In this document: in pieces, positions 21,602-33,497 of the stretch
How positions within the stretch are numbered: position 1 is the first letter of the stretch
Layout: each line of letters starts with the position of its first letter
Origin: Adineta ricciae
Lineage: Eukaryota; Rotifera; Eurotatoria; Adinetida; Adinetidae
Assembly (NCBI GenBank): GCA_905250025.1
Contig: CAJNOJ010000009.1
Span: 744,001 to 808,000 of the forward strand
Direction of reading: 5' to 3'
Length of the DNA: 64,000 nt
The notes under the pieces: generated by a model
What the model saw: only the letters and a program-made list of their open reading frames with translations
The model's database searches: none
Told to the model about the DNA's origin: nothing
Made by a program: the position numbers and the translations under genes

Positions 21602-24568
21602 TTATCCGCAATGCGCGATACCTAAAGATGCTGCTGAAACAGGCGCCATTTTCATCCACGAGCGCATAGCATTAATTACTGGTATATCACGATGTGTACG
21701 AGTATAACCAGTGCCAGTATACGCACATGCCATTTTATCGTATGCTTTGATGTAAGGTACTGATTTACGGCATGTTTCGCATGTCGTCGTGCAAAGATCG
21801 CAGGATGATAGACCATCAGGAATACCGAGATCACCATGTGTGTGATAGTAAGATGAAAGGATAAATCGAATAGGCCAATCGTCATTATTGTTACTGGCGC
21901 CGTTTGGATTTGCAAAGAGACGAACTTCAAAATTACGATGTTCAGAGATGGGACAGTTCTTTACAAGAACGCAACCGAACTGTGCCATATCACGACTGCT
22001 TGAACCGGGATTTTGTTGATCATGATCATCATTTTGAATAACAACACGATGACGAGAAACACTTGGATTGTTGTGTGGTTCTTTTGGATATAAACCATCC
22101 CACATCTGATAAAAATGAAAATATTCGAGAAAGATCATCTCAACGCGTTGAAAAGAAGAATACGAAATTTACTTTAATTTTATTCACTTCAGCATCAGAA
22201 CCAAGATCTTTCTTCAAGATGTTTTCAAACGTAGTACCATACCAAGATGGGCCTTGCCAAATAACACCAGCTTCACCGCCTTCGATTTACACAAAAATAA
22301 TACTACACAGTCGATTGTCTACAGAATCTTGTTTTTCTTCTTACCTGTAAGAACTTCAAGCCAGACAAAGAAATCATCTGGTAGTTTTCCACCCATTTTA
22401 GTTTGAACTTTTTTCATGACTGCAGAAATATCTTCAGGTGACATATGTTTAGCTGCGTCAATACGAAAACCGCTAGCACCAATGCTTAACATATCAACTA
22501 AATAAGCTGCCTGTCGTTCACGGACGGTTTCTCTTGACGTATCGAGATCAGTAAGACCAACGAGCCAGCCATTATTCAATATAAACAAATCCGACCAGGA
22601 ACCAAGCACACGATCACAATGAAAATCTTCAGGACCAATAGCAGCGGCTGGAAACTCGTTCGATGGTGCTTTGCCCGTATTTGGATTGTACTGATAAGTA
22701 TAAGCATGTGTGTAAAAAGGTGATTGTCGTTCAGCCGGTGCACTAGTTGTTTTATTACCCCATCGTACACAGCCATTAGGGTTGCGATGTTGATTCATAT
22801 CATTGCCAGCACCAGTAAAATGGTTTAGAACAGCATCGATATAGACTCGAACACCGTGTCTACGACATGTTTGAATTAAATCACGTAATTCTTCACGCGT
22901 ACCCATACGACCGTCCAAATTGTATGAAACCGGTTGGTACCTAAGGGAGAGAAAAATGAAGCATCAGAATAATTGAAATAATTCGAAAGATATTACTTAC
23001 ATAAAATACCATGGATTCATGGCATTTTCGTATGGTTGAGTGGACATTAATTGTTCGTGAACAGGAAATAGTTTGACACCTAAGTAACCGGCTTTGCCAA
23101 GAAATTCACATTCTTCTTTCACATCTTTATGCGGCCATCCAAACATTTCTGCTACAGCACCTTTTTGTCCACCACGAAAATCACCTGAACGACTACTTAT
23201 TGAATTAACATTCCAAACAAAATCAATATCGGGCAATTTCAATGTTGATCCATCACTTCCTTTGACTTCTGCCAACAGAATATCTTTGTATGCGTTGGTA
23301 AATCGTTTACATTTGGTTGTTTGCGGTATTCCATCGAACAAGTATGTTAATGTAACCGAACCAGCATTGCGATGTTTTATTTCCAAACAAACATCGGCAG
23401 CATGCCGATCGGAACCAGTATAGATAATATCAGTATAACCAACAAGAACATGATAATCTTGATAAGATGCTTGATAACCGTTAGCACCTGGCTTGGGTGT
23501 TTGCCAACGTTTCGCCTCAACACCAGCGTTCGCATGGAATTGTGAACCACCTTCACAGCTTTCTTCTCGGAAAATATTACATCCCGACAACTCATTTGGA
23601 CAGTCTTGTGGACATGTCTGATAGTTTTCATTAGTCTGACAAATACTATCACCACATACAGGACATTTTCCACAATCACCTGGGCACGAATAGCATGATT
23701 CACTTTCTTCACAAATACCATCACCGCAGACAGCTGGTGGACATTCACCACAATCAGCCAAACATGTTCGACACGATTCACCCAATTCACATTGACCATT
23801 ACCGCAAACAGTAGCAAGTGGACGATGCGTTAGTTGTTTAGATAGAGGTTCGAATTCCAGTTGGACTGTACCGGCTCCACTTGTTGTAAATTTACAGTTT
23901 CCTCCTGCCCCACAACCAGCACTGCCTGCCCAGGTATTATCGAACGTTACTTTCCATTCATAGACTTTGTTGGGTTTCAAACCAACAAGGATAAGGAGAT
24001 AGATGCACTTGGTACTATCATAAGTCATCAGACTATTAGCTTCTGTGGCAAGCCATAGTGCAGTACTGCCTAATTCTATTTGGTAGTCACCAGATGCTCG
24101 AACAATTCGACCTTTATATGGGTTCGAACAGGTCGATGTGGGTACAGTTGTCGAACCACTTGGCGCTACTGTTGGCCCACTAGTTAATGGACTCGTTGAG
24201 AGTTGTCCATTGTATGGGTTGTAGATGAGGAGAACTGCACCCGAAGTACCACTACTGAATTGACAGTTTGCACCGTTATTACAACCTTTATTACCATCCC
24301 ATTTTCCATTGAAAGCAACTTTCCATTCGTAGTTCGTATTCGATGGTAAGCCTCCAATTGATTTTTCATATCGACAGGTGTCTTGATTGAATGTCATTTG
24401 ACCTTTCGTTTCCGATGGTGACCAATTAACACCTTGTTCACTACTTGCTGCCAAAAATGATCCAGCAGCTACAACTAAAACACCTTGATGTGGATTTGTG
24501 TCACACGCATAGATGCTGCTGTACAGAGAAGTAAACGTAATAAAGAAGAGAGTATGCGTAACATGCAT
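21602..24568 (-). CDS. Secreted modular alpha-amylase (GH13) with duplicated N-terminal domain and Cys-rich repeats
   Basis: Digestive-type glycoside hydrolase cutting alpha-1,4-glucan. A signal peptide of about 21 residues (MHVTHTLFFITFTSLYSSIYA) is followed by two copies of a roughly 100-residue beta domain sharing YEWKVxFxxxWxGxxGCxxGxNCxF, then three Cys repeats (CGNGQCELGESCRTCLADCG and two relatives). The GH13 barrel follows: EMFGWPHKDVKEECEFLG, VRVYIDAVLNHFTG (region I), GFRIDAAKHM (nucleophile Asp), FFVWLEVLTGGEAG (acid/base Glu, split by an intron) and VIQNDDHDQQ (transition-state Asp). All three catalytic residues are present. Only three or four introns, all in the 3' half; the first 523 codons form one exon. 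It ends SAASLGIAHCG. The domain set is unusual for an animal amylase and resembles protist or bacterial ones, so horizontal origin is possible. Confidence 0.93.
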
Positions 24569-25735
24569 TCCCCTGCCTGTTGTCTTAGATCGCTTTAACG
24601 ATAGTACTGGAAATATATAGAGATGAAACAGATGACAATATTCCCAGTATTCAAGTGCAATTGTTAACCAGTGCTATAGTCAAATCCATTTTTCTCACAC
24701 GTTGTTTTGTAATTTCAGTATATAACTGAGAAAAATATTTCGAAAACAGAATTTGCTACCACTCTATTATTAGAATATAGGCGTAATTCGTCACATATCA
24801 CTGTAAATATTGAATAAAAACTTTTATTCCAAAAGATAGGTTTATCTATTTTTGGTACTCGAATACATATGATGCTTTGACCCTAGCAGACTTTGGAATT
24901 CAGTAGTCTTTCATCCTCAACGGGTCTATCGGAAGTAACTGATTTAGTCAAGATATGCGTCATTTTTTTCCATTGGAGTATATACGCTTGTTTATTAATA
25001 GCATTATATCATGAGATATTATTCGGAAAAAAAAGGTTAGAAGTTCCCGAAACGTGTCATCAGTTCATTTTATCGATTCGAGTTGGCCGTTGGCGCGGTT
25101 GTGTAGTTATCACTCTACAAGCATTTGTAATAAATCGTTCGTAAAACACATCCAGATGTATCCTTACCCTCTATCACGACCAGGACAGCAACAATCTAGT
25201 GGGATACATACAATACAATCTACTGGACCACAGTCGCAACATAACTAAATGCATATCATAGATAAAAACGAAGTGAACGAATTCATACATCAACTTGTAG
25301 TTTCTTACCGGTAAACACATTTTGTAAGTACGAAATGGTTAAATGAGTGCACTGTTTATACCACCTTTGTAGGGTGATATCTATATTAACGTCTGAATTT
25401 TATTGTCATTTATTCATTCACCCTTTGTATACCGTATATGTGTATAAATCTTTTGTATCAAATAAACCTTGACAGGACGAAGAACGATAATGCACGTGAT
25501 CATATTTATACATATGCAGAGATCGAAATCGAAAGAAAAACACGCGGTTCGCACATGTACATACTGTAAACAAAAGATAACTCAAAGTATTTTCTATTTG
25601 AGCATACCCTATAAACTATCCTTTTGATTATTCTAACTTTTTCTTGCCAACAACATCATACAGAATCATCGCGTATATAATTAACACTGATGAAGGAGAA
25701 AATAAGTTTCGATCAGCAAGCAGAATGGTATAGAA
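24569..25735. other. Intergenic region between amylase and THNSL1-like gene (divergent promoters)
   Basis: About 1.17 kb separating divergent genes, mostly AT rich. A 30-codon Pro/Gln-rich ORF at 25156-25248 (MYPYPLSRPGQQQSSGIHTI and on) follows CATCCAG and has coding-like composition, but it is too short to call a gene. The rest shows nothing. Confidence 0.35.
24612..24619 (-). promoter_or_regulatory. TATA-like box upstream of amylase
   Basis: TATATATT on the minus strand, 44-51 bp before the amylase ATG, a plausible TATA position for a short 5' UTR. Inferred from position and sequence only; AT-rich background makes chance matches common. Confidence 0.3.
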
Positions 25736-27989
25736 ATGGATTTCAACGACCATTACTGCCACATACAGATGCGTTCAAACAACGTAACATATATATTATG
25801 TAAGTCGAGTCATCGTACGAACATTTTCTTCGGCAAGTTTTTTTCATTGAGGGGACCACCTGGTAGTGGTAAAACAAATGTCGGACGTGAGCTAGCCCGA
25901 CTAACGAAAAAGCCTCTTCTTGATATTGACGACGATTGGCTTGAGCCCCGGTGGAACACCAGTGTTGCATCGAAATTGTCTGAGCTTGGTGACGAACAGT
26001 TCCTTGAAGCGGAAGGTCAAGAATTATTAGCCTTAGATCTTCAAAATCATATTATATCGCTAACTGGCTCGAATCCCTTGCATAGTCAATGTATGAAACA
26101 TCTTTCCCAATCCGGTATCTTCGTTTATCTCGATGTTTCTCGGGAGACAATCTTGAATCGCTGTGAAATCATGCGTGTTGATCGTATCGTTGGACAGCGA
26201 ACCAAAACATTGAATGATATACTTACTTGGCGTGAGCATATTTATGAGAGATCCTATGATATTCGGATTCTTATTGGTTTGAATGAAATGTCAAAGGACA
26301 TAGCAGAGAAAATCGTCAAACAATTAGACACTCAGTCTCAAATGTATGAAAGCACTCGAAGTGCTCCGCAAATGAATAATCAACAGTTTCTCGATGTTGT
26401 TCAACAAGGACTTGCACCAGATGGTGGTCTTTTCAGTAAGAATTCCTTTGAAGGAAGAGAAAACGTATACTCTATGTGATGATTTGTAGTTTCTCGTTCA
26501 TTTAACTCAATGTCGCTTGGTGAATTACAACGTTTAGTTGGTCTACCTTATCCTGAAGTGGCACTACGTGTAATAGAACGATTTCCTCTCGGTACTCTTC
26601 ATCCGTCTCATTTACGTACACTACTATGGCAAGCTTATTCGTCATTTCCAGAGGAAATTCTACCTGTGCGTCATCTACGAAAAAATCAGTATTTAATAGA
26701 AACGTTTCACGGGCCGACAGCATCATTTAAAGATTTAAGTCTACAATTATTACCTCGTTTAATGCGAGTTGCAACCGAATTAACATCGAAGAATGAACAA
26801 AAACGAACACGTTTAGGTCTACTGGTTGCTACATCTGGAGATACAGGTTGTGCAGCACTCGATGCTTTTGTTCGACTACCCGGTACACCTGTGATTGTTC
26901 TGTATCCAAATACCGGTGTTTCGACGGTACAAAAAGCACAAATGCAAACTGCAACCGGTGATATCTGCGTCTTGGGTGTTGACGCTGATTTTGACTATTG
27001 GTAAGTCACTTTTTCACTTCATCTTTATCTCATTGAGAATATTTGCATTTAGTCAAACAACCGTGAAGGAACTTTTCAGTGATCAAAACTTTCTCTCGGA
27101 TGTGCATCGATTGATTCCCGATCTCCATCTCTCATCAGCAAATAGTATCAATTGGGCGCGATTCTTACCCCAAGTTGTATTTACAATAAATTCTTATTTA
27201 CAACTTGTGGAACAGAATAGAATCAATTTCGGTGATTCTATTGACATTTGCATTCCGACAGGAAATTTTGGCAATATGCTTGGCGCTGTCTATGCTCGAA
27301 GATTAGGTTTACCTATTCGACATCTGATTACCGCATCGAATGAAAATAATGTTATTGCTGATTTCATTCGAACTGGTTCCTATGATCTTCGTCATCGTTC
27401 GTTTCAGAAAACTATTAGTCCAAGTATTGATATCTTGATTAGTTCGAATCTCGAACGTTTTCTCTATCTATTAACCGATGGAAACTATGAGTTAATTCAA
27501 CAACTATTCAATAAACTTGCCCATGAACGCAATTTTCAAGTGGATGGAAGCCTGCTTCAACAAATCCAGTCGGAAATTCGAGGCGATTGGACAACGGAAA
27601 AGGAATGCCGAGATATGATCAGAAAAGTTTACTTAGAAACACAACAACTGATCGATCCTCACACAGCGGTTGGTGTACATGTTGCAGATAAATTGTTCAA
27701 AAGCAGCGACGTACCGATACTTATTTCAGCAACTGCTCACTACGGAAAATTTCCACAAACTATACTGCAAGCGGTTGGTAACAATGAACAAGCATTACTA
27801 TCCAATGATATATCAGCGTTATTAGCGGATTTGCAATCCTTGAAATCAACGACACCGATGCATCAAGAACTGATGAAATTACCTAACAAACCGGTTCTGC
27901 ATACAACGGCAGTTGAAGCAACAAAATCAGCTATTATCAAAGAAATTAAAACTTTTTTAGCGAACTTTTCCCAGCAACATTCATCATAG
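25736..27989 (+). CDS. THNSL1: Threonine synthase-like protein 1 (shikimate-kinase-like plus PLP domain)
   Basis: Fusion of an N-terminal shikimate-kinase-like P-loop domain and a C-terminal PLP-dependent threonine-synthase-like domain, the THNSL1 layout of animals. Walker A is GPPGSGKT, followed by DIDDDWLEPRWNTSVASKL, EAEGQELLALD, VISLTGSNPLH-type ISLTGSNPLH and a DRIVGQ motif. The second part contains LAPDGGLF (split by an intron at about 26434-26490), FHGPTASFKDLSLQLLP with the Schiff-base Lys, VATSGDTGCAALDAF, an intron at about 27001-27054 resuming QTTVKELF, then SSANSINWARFLPQVV, CIPTGNFGNMLGAVYA, PSIDILISSNLERF and DPHTAVGVH. The start is uncertain: the ATG at 25736 opens a frame continuous into the P-loop, but the first 35 residues have no counterpart I know. 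Animals do not make threonine; vertebrate relatives act on other PLP substrates or as phospho-lyases. Confidence 0.94.
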
Positions 27990-28785
27990 ATTTTATTCAT
28001 TCATTGCAACATGTGGCTATCACACCATACGTTTGTGATAATGCACACTTCGTATAACTTTAACCCCATCCATTAGATTTTTTGTTTTTGCCAAAAACTA
28101 CACGACTTCTCTTCAATCTCCATATGTGAAATATTCATTGTCACTCGCATTTGAATCGTACAGCCAATCTGTTTGAATATTGAGTTCAATCGTTATTCAA
28201 AACGATCGATGTTCAACACACATATTTCTCTGCCGTAAACGATGAATAGAAAGAATGCCGATGCATTTCTTCTAGGGAATCATTTGTCAGATGTAGAATT
28301 CATCTATCTTATCGCGCTAACTAAACATAGACAATTTCAATCATGATTCAATTGACGTCAATGTTCATCTTTCATTTTTGTTCTTTACACGTCTTTATCT
28401 TGTACTTGAACAAATAAGCAAGAAGAAAGAAGAGAAGAAATATTCCATTCCATTTAGTAGAATTCAGTATTTCGCAGAGAAAAAAAAAACACGAACAAAT
28501 TAATTCGTTCGCTCTTATTCATATCTAGTATTGCTTTTAGTCCACCCACTAATATGACCCTGTCCATGTGTGTGTAAAGAATATTTTAGCAGAGAAGAGA
28601 GAAAGAAGAAGAGAAGTAAACGTCAAGTGATCCAACTATTCAACAGTTGTATAAAAGAGATTTGTCGTCGACGTCGTCGGTTTCTTCTTCATCGTAATTA
28701 ATAATTGAAAATCAAGAATATGTGTATTGTTGCACCTTATTGATCAGATTGATTTTGACTTGAACAGACAGCCGGAAAGATCGAC
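27990..28785. other. Intergenic region between THNSL1-like and COUP-TF genes
   Basis: About 800 bp, AT rich, purine-rich runs near 28420-28500 and 28590-28620. Presumed COUP-TF promoter and 5' UTR. No other element recognised. Confidence 0.4.
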
Positions 28786-31700
28786 ATGGATCGTAAGTAC
28801 TTGTTCTTGCGCTTCGATTATCTTTTTTTGTTACTACATCTATCATACGAACAATTGATTTAACCACTTTCGCAACAATTCTATAGAGACCTCTCCCATT
28901 CGCCCGTTGGCTGCTAGAATATCGAGTATGCCTATTTGATTTCTGTCACTTTAGTTAACATCTGACTGCGCATATATGTGTCTCCACCCTATTTCGCCGT
29001 CATCATCATCAACATCAGTAACACAATGCTCTCTAACTTCTTTTCTTCTTTTTCTCCCTCTTTTTCTTCTCATTTTCTTAGCAGCAATTGAAATAATGTT
29101 GTTAGAAGTTGTTCTCGCTTATGTTCTCTCGTCAATTCTTTTCAATCAAAGATGCATTCTCATTGGCAGTAGTTAGTCGTTTCTTTTCCCTATAACAATG
29201 AATCAAAAAAAAGAGGGAAAAAGTCTCTGCTAACAATGCAGCAATAGTTAGCATGAAAAAAAAAGAAGAAAAAAAAACGAGAGAAGAGATGGCTGTTCAA
29301 CATATAGGCATTGCTTGAAACATTTAAAAGCAGGAAAAAAAGAAAAGAGTTAAAGAGGCCATTCATGGAGTCCAACGACCCGACACTATCAAACAAGACC
29401 TCAACACTATTACCATCGCCCTCGACTTGGCCAGCCTTGTATAGATCATATTTTGGTATGAATTGATTATATAACGAGATCTATCCGCATGCGTGTGTAT
29501 ATTGATTGTCCTGAATTGAGTACATCGAATAGCAGACAGAAATCAGAGCGAGAAAGAAAGAAATGATGAAAACGAGAAAAGAAAACGAAAATATTTTATT
29601 AATTCCTTTTTTTTTCATCTTTGAGCTTAAATTGAACACACATTAGACAAATTCTTATCACATGCTATGAAGGAATGAATGAATTCTGGCAACGAGAGAG
29701 CGAGATAGACATATATTTTGTTTTGTTTCTCAAACGAAATAATGTCCTGTCTGGAATGTAGTTCAGGTCATTGTGGTAATAAGTGTATGGTATAAGAGAT
29801 GATGATGATGATGACGACGACGTCGATCATTGAAGCCCTTTCTTACTTCTCTTCCTCGTGATATAAGAAAAAGAAAAGAGTTCAAAAACGAGATAAAGGT
29901 CTTGTTGTCAATACACCTTGAAAAAAATCTTTAAAAAAAAGCGAAGACGCGTCGCGAAGGTTACACACACACATTTCGGTGTCTTCTTCATCATTCATTG
30001 TCTCGACGAATACAGACCTTTTTTCTCTCTGTGTTCTTTTCCTTCATTGTTGTTGTCACGTTTGCTTAACCTTTTCCTTTCGATTTTTTTCTCCCTCATC
30101 ATGTATCCCATAGCTTCATACTATCTTGTCATTCTTTTCCTTGTTATCTTTTCTTTTTGTCATCGAAAATTTCGTCTTGAGTAAGTAGATTTTCTCTATC
30201 TTGAAAGAAAATATTCTTTTTATATGTTTATTACATTAATAATGACCAACAAAAAGGTCGTATCTAAACCATGTCCGTTTATTGTGAATACCAAATATCC
30301 GTTCTGATACAAGGTCATATGAAGCTATATAGTTAACGAGACTCAAATGTTCTCGATGTGTACGTATTTGATAACCGAATATATTGAAGAGAAATGCGAG
30401 GAGAGGAAGAGAAAGAGCGAAAGAAATTCTTCCTCTCATTCTATTTTGACCATCGGCTATTGCATGATCTGTCCGAGTATGAATACACTCACATCATAGG
30501 AATGGATTGTAAGTAGACGGAAATCTTCTTCTTCATGCGAACTCTATACCAACAAGGATCTGTAAGATTAAATAGGTAGATCTATATCTTCCCTTCCACC
30601 TGAAAGCATTTGACTCTATTGCTCCACTTGACATATGCTTGTTTGAGTTAGACATGAACAGATATGTATGTATGCATATTCGTTCATGTATATTTGAGTA
30701 TCTATTATTATCCTGATAGAAAAATTCGAATAAGTTGACATGTGTTTTGAAAATGATCAGCATGATAGACTTAATTGTGCATATGTGATATTATTCTTCT
30801 TTTCTTTTCCCATATTTCATTCGCTCTATTTCTTTTTCCTGCGCACGTAAATGTACTGGATTGGTCATTTTTTTTACACATCCGCTAACGACATACTCTA
30901 CCGATTGGAGAAAATTTTCTGAAAGTGATCATGATTTTCTTCTTCTTATCATATTCCAGCGTTTGCATTTGGTTCACCGATGACATTAATGAATCATCAT
31001 CATCATCATCAACAGCAGTATATTCCTCCATCATGGTCAACAACAGATAATAATAATACACGTTTTCTTTCCATCGATTCTCAACAACAAGTCCAACACC
31101 ACTGTCGTCCAACATTTTCCAATGAAACAAATGATAATCAATATAATTTATCATCACATATCCAACCTAAGATCGAACCGAACAATGTCATTATCAATGG
31201 GAATAATGATACAATTATTGATGATCAACGTCCAGATACACATTCGTCAATGATGAACGACAAACAAATGGTCGAATGTGTTGTTTGCGGAGATAAATCA
31301 AGTGGAAAACATTACGGACAATATACATGTGAAGGATGTAAATCATTTTTTAAACGTTCAGTTAGACGTAATCTTAACTATACATGTCGCGGAAAGTAAG
31401 TCGAAGTCTTGGATAGCCGTTGCTTTTCCTTACGAAGAGTTTCTTTCTAGTCGAAAGTGTCCGATCGATACTCATCATCGTAACCAATGTCAATATTGTC
31501 GATTTTCTCGTTGTTTAAAAATGGGCATGAGACGTGAAGGTAAGCAACTTTTCTTGCAGTAAAAAAAAACTAATCAAAATCTCCTGTTTCTTGTACATTA
31601 AGCTGTTCAGCGCGGTCGTGTTCCATCCGTTTCCAATACATACGGCCATTTTACCTTTCCACCCGATGCACATAACTATTTAAACAACTATATCTCGCAC

Positions 31701-32602
31701 TTAGTTCGTGCGGAATCCTATTCATTCATATCCAATCGCTTGCAATCGTCTTCATCATCGACTCCAGCTGCAGGCAGTTCATCCAATTCAAATTCGTCAA
31801 CATCTTCAGAAAATCCCAATCCCAATATGATTACTATGGACAATGCATGTGAATTAGCGGCTAGTCTTCTATTCGGTGCCGTTGAATGGGCACGAAACAT
31901 TCCGTTTTTTCGAGAATTAACTCTCAATGATCAATCCTTGTTATTACAAGTCACATGGAATGAATTATTTCTGTTGAATGCCAGTCAATGTAATATGCCG
32001 ATACAAGCGACACAATTATTAATCTTAAATGGTATTCATAATAATACTATTGATTCAGATAAAGTACAAACTTATCTGGATCAAACACGAAAATTTCAAG
32101 AACAAGTAGAGAAGTTCAAACTGATGCACTTAGACCATGCGGAATATTCATGTTTAAAGGCAATTATTCTATTTACACCAGGTAAGATAGGAAGCTCAGG
32201 AGACAAACGATCTAACGTTGTTGTTCAATTTCAGATACATTGGGCTTATCCGATCCTGGACATGTTGATAGTTTACAGGAAAAATCTGTTCTTGCTCTCG
32301 AAGAATATATTAAAAGTCAATATCCATCGCATATGAATCGTTTTGGTAAACTATTACTTCGTTTACCCTCATTGAAATTAGTTAGTTCACAAGTGATCAA
32401 AGAGATCTTTTTCGTTCGTCTGGTTGGCAAAACACCTATTGAATCGTTAATTCGAGATATGTTATTAACTAATAATACGTTTCCGAATGGAACAATTCCA
32501 ACCACTGCATCCTCATCGTCGTCATCAAGTGTAACCAATACATCTGCCTTTAATCTTAATTCAACACAAGTATCAAATCAATATTCAGCTTTTCCACAGT
32601 AA
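28786..32602 (+). CDS. COUP-TF nuclear receptor (NR2F / seven-up orthologue)
   Basis: Orphan nuclear receptor, ligand-regulated or constitutive repressor/activator. Proposed first coding exon 28786-28792 is ATGGATC, cut by GTAAGTAC; the next exon starts at 30960 after TTCCAG and continues in frame as [23 protein letters not shown]-binding domain: [20 protein letters not shown] and [20 protein letters not shown] (P-box CEGCKS), intron after CRG, then [20 protein letters not shown] and [11 protein letters not shown]. Ligand-binding domain: [115 protein letters not shown]: all close to NR2F1/2. A Ser/Thr/Asn-rich insert (about 31739-31825) lies in the hinge and the C-terminus carries a Ser/Asn tail. 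If the first intron is real it is 2,167 bp. Confidence 0.94.
29365..29455 (+). other. Candidate alternative first coding exon of the COUP-TF gene
   Basis: Inside the large first intron an ATG opens [20 protein letters not shown] and a further ten residues, with GC content above the surrounding sequence, and ends TATTTTG|GTATGA. It leaves the reading frame in phase 1, as does the ATGGATC exon, so joining it to the exon at 30960 keeps the receptor frame open. The upstream flank is purine rich without a polypyrimidine tract, so a first exon with its own promoter is likelier than a cassette exon. It would give a different A/B domain. Purely from sequence; no transcript seen. Confidence 0.4.
29798..29823 (+). 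repeat. GAT/GAC triplet run in COUP-TF intron
   Basis: Five GAT units followed by four GAC-like units in the large first intron. Simple sequence; no coding role evident. Confidence 0.7.
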
Positions 32603-33497
32603 TAGAACAAAGCAAACTGAAAGAAACGATACTATTTTTATTTTGACTAAAGCAGAGGTTTGCTTTTATAAAGCGAATGAAAGTATTCTCAGAAAAAAAA
32701 AGAAAGATTCAATTGGTAGACCTCTTCGTCGTTTCCTTCATTTCTTTTCCTCTTTCTTTCTTTTCTTTTCTTTTCTTTTCTTCTCTCCTCTTTTGTTTTG
32801 TCATATAAGAAATAAAAGTCTATCTAACTACATATGCATGTCTGTTAACAATATGGCATCTGCCGTATTTTGAAGTATAGGAGTTAAAGAATTGTCAGAA
32901 GGCGTTCACCCGGAAGTTATCCTTTTCTTTTTCTTCGATGAAAATTAACAGGAAAAATCGATATAATTATGTTTGATCCGGTTTTTATATTAATAATTGA
33001 TTCGATCTTTAAGAAGAAGAAGACGACCGCCACTATTGAATGAATAGACTCAATCAAGATTAACAGTTACGAATAAGTCGAAATAAATGATTAGAAGAAA
33101 AGAATACAAGATAAAAAAAAGAGAGTCAATGATGCAAAATGATGTGAATTCAACAGAACACACATAGATGTACAGTCTTAATTGCTTTTTAAACAATTGA
33201 TCCATTCTAAGTGGAAAATCAGCCTACCCTATCACGCGCGCCATCTATGACATGACCAAATGAGTCCGGTAACGTCTTAGCCGGGAAAGATTCCAAAATA
33301 GTTTTAAATTTGTTTTCGTATGAATTAATTAGTTGATTTTTTGCCTAAAAGTTCAATTTGATAGAGGCAACTCGTCCTCACACCAATCAAAACAGTTTCG
33401 TAGCATTCGTTCATTTCGTATCTTTTGTCTACTACTTGCGCAAAACGTAAACTCTCACAAGTCTACAATTAAAATCGTTCGGTTTATTTTTCTATAG
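32603..33497. other. Intergenic region COUP-TF to SF3B3
   Basis: About 900 bp. Starts with COUP-TF 3' UTR, with TTTC-rich simple sequence at about 32735-32800, and ends TTTTTCTATAG directly before the SF3B3 ATG, which looks like a splice acceptor. Confidence 0.45.

Noticed and set aside
23377..23817. 146-codon minus-strand frame overlapping the amylase Cys repeats
   Set aside because: It is an off-frame shadow of the amylase exon.
28976..30763. Several open frames inside the COUP-TF first intron (for example 28976-29176, 29918-30184)
   Set aside because: Low-complexity Ser/Phe/Leu translations of T/C-rich DNA, with no motif and no consistent splice phase, unlike the 29365-29455 candidate.
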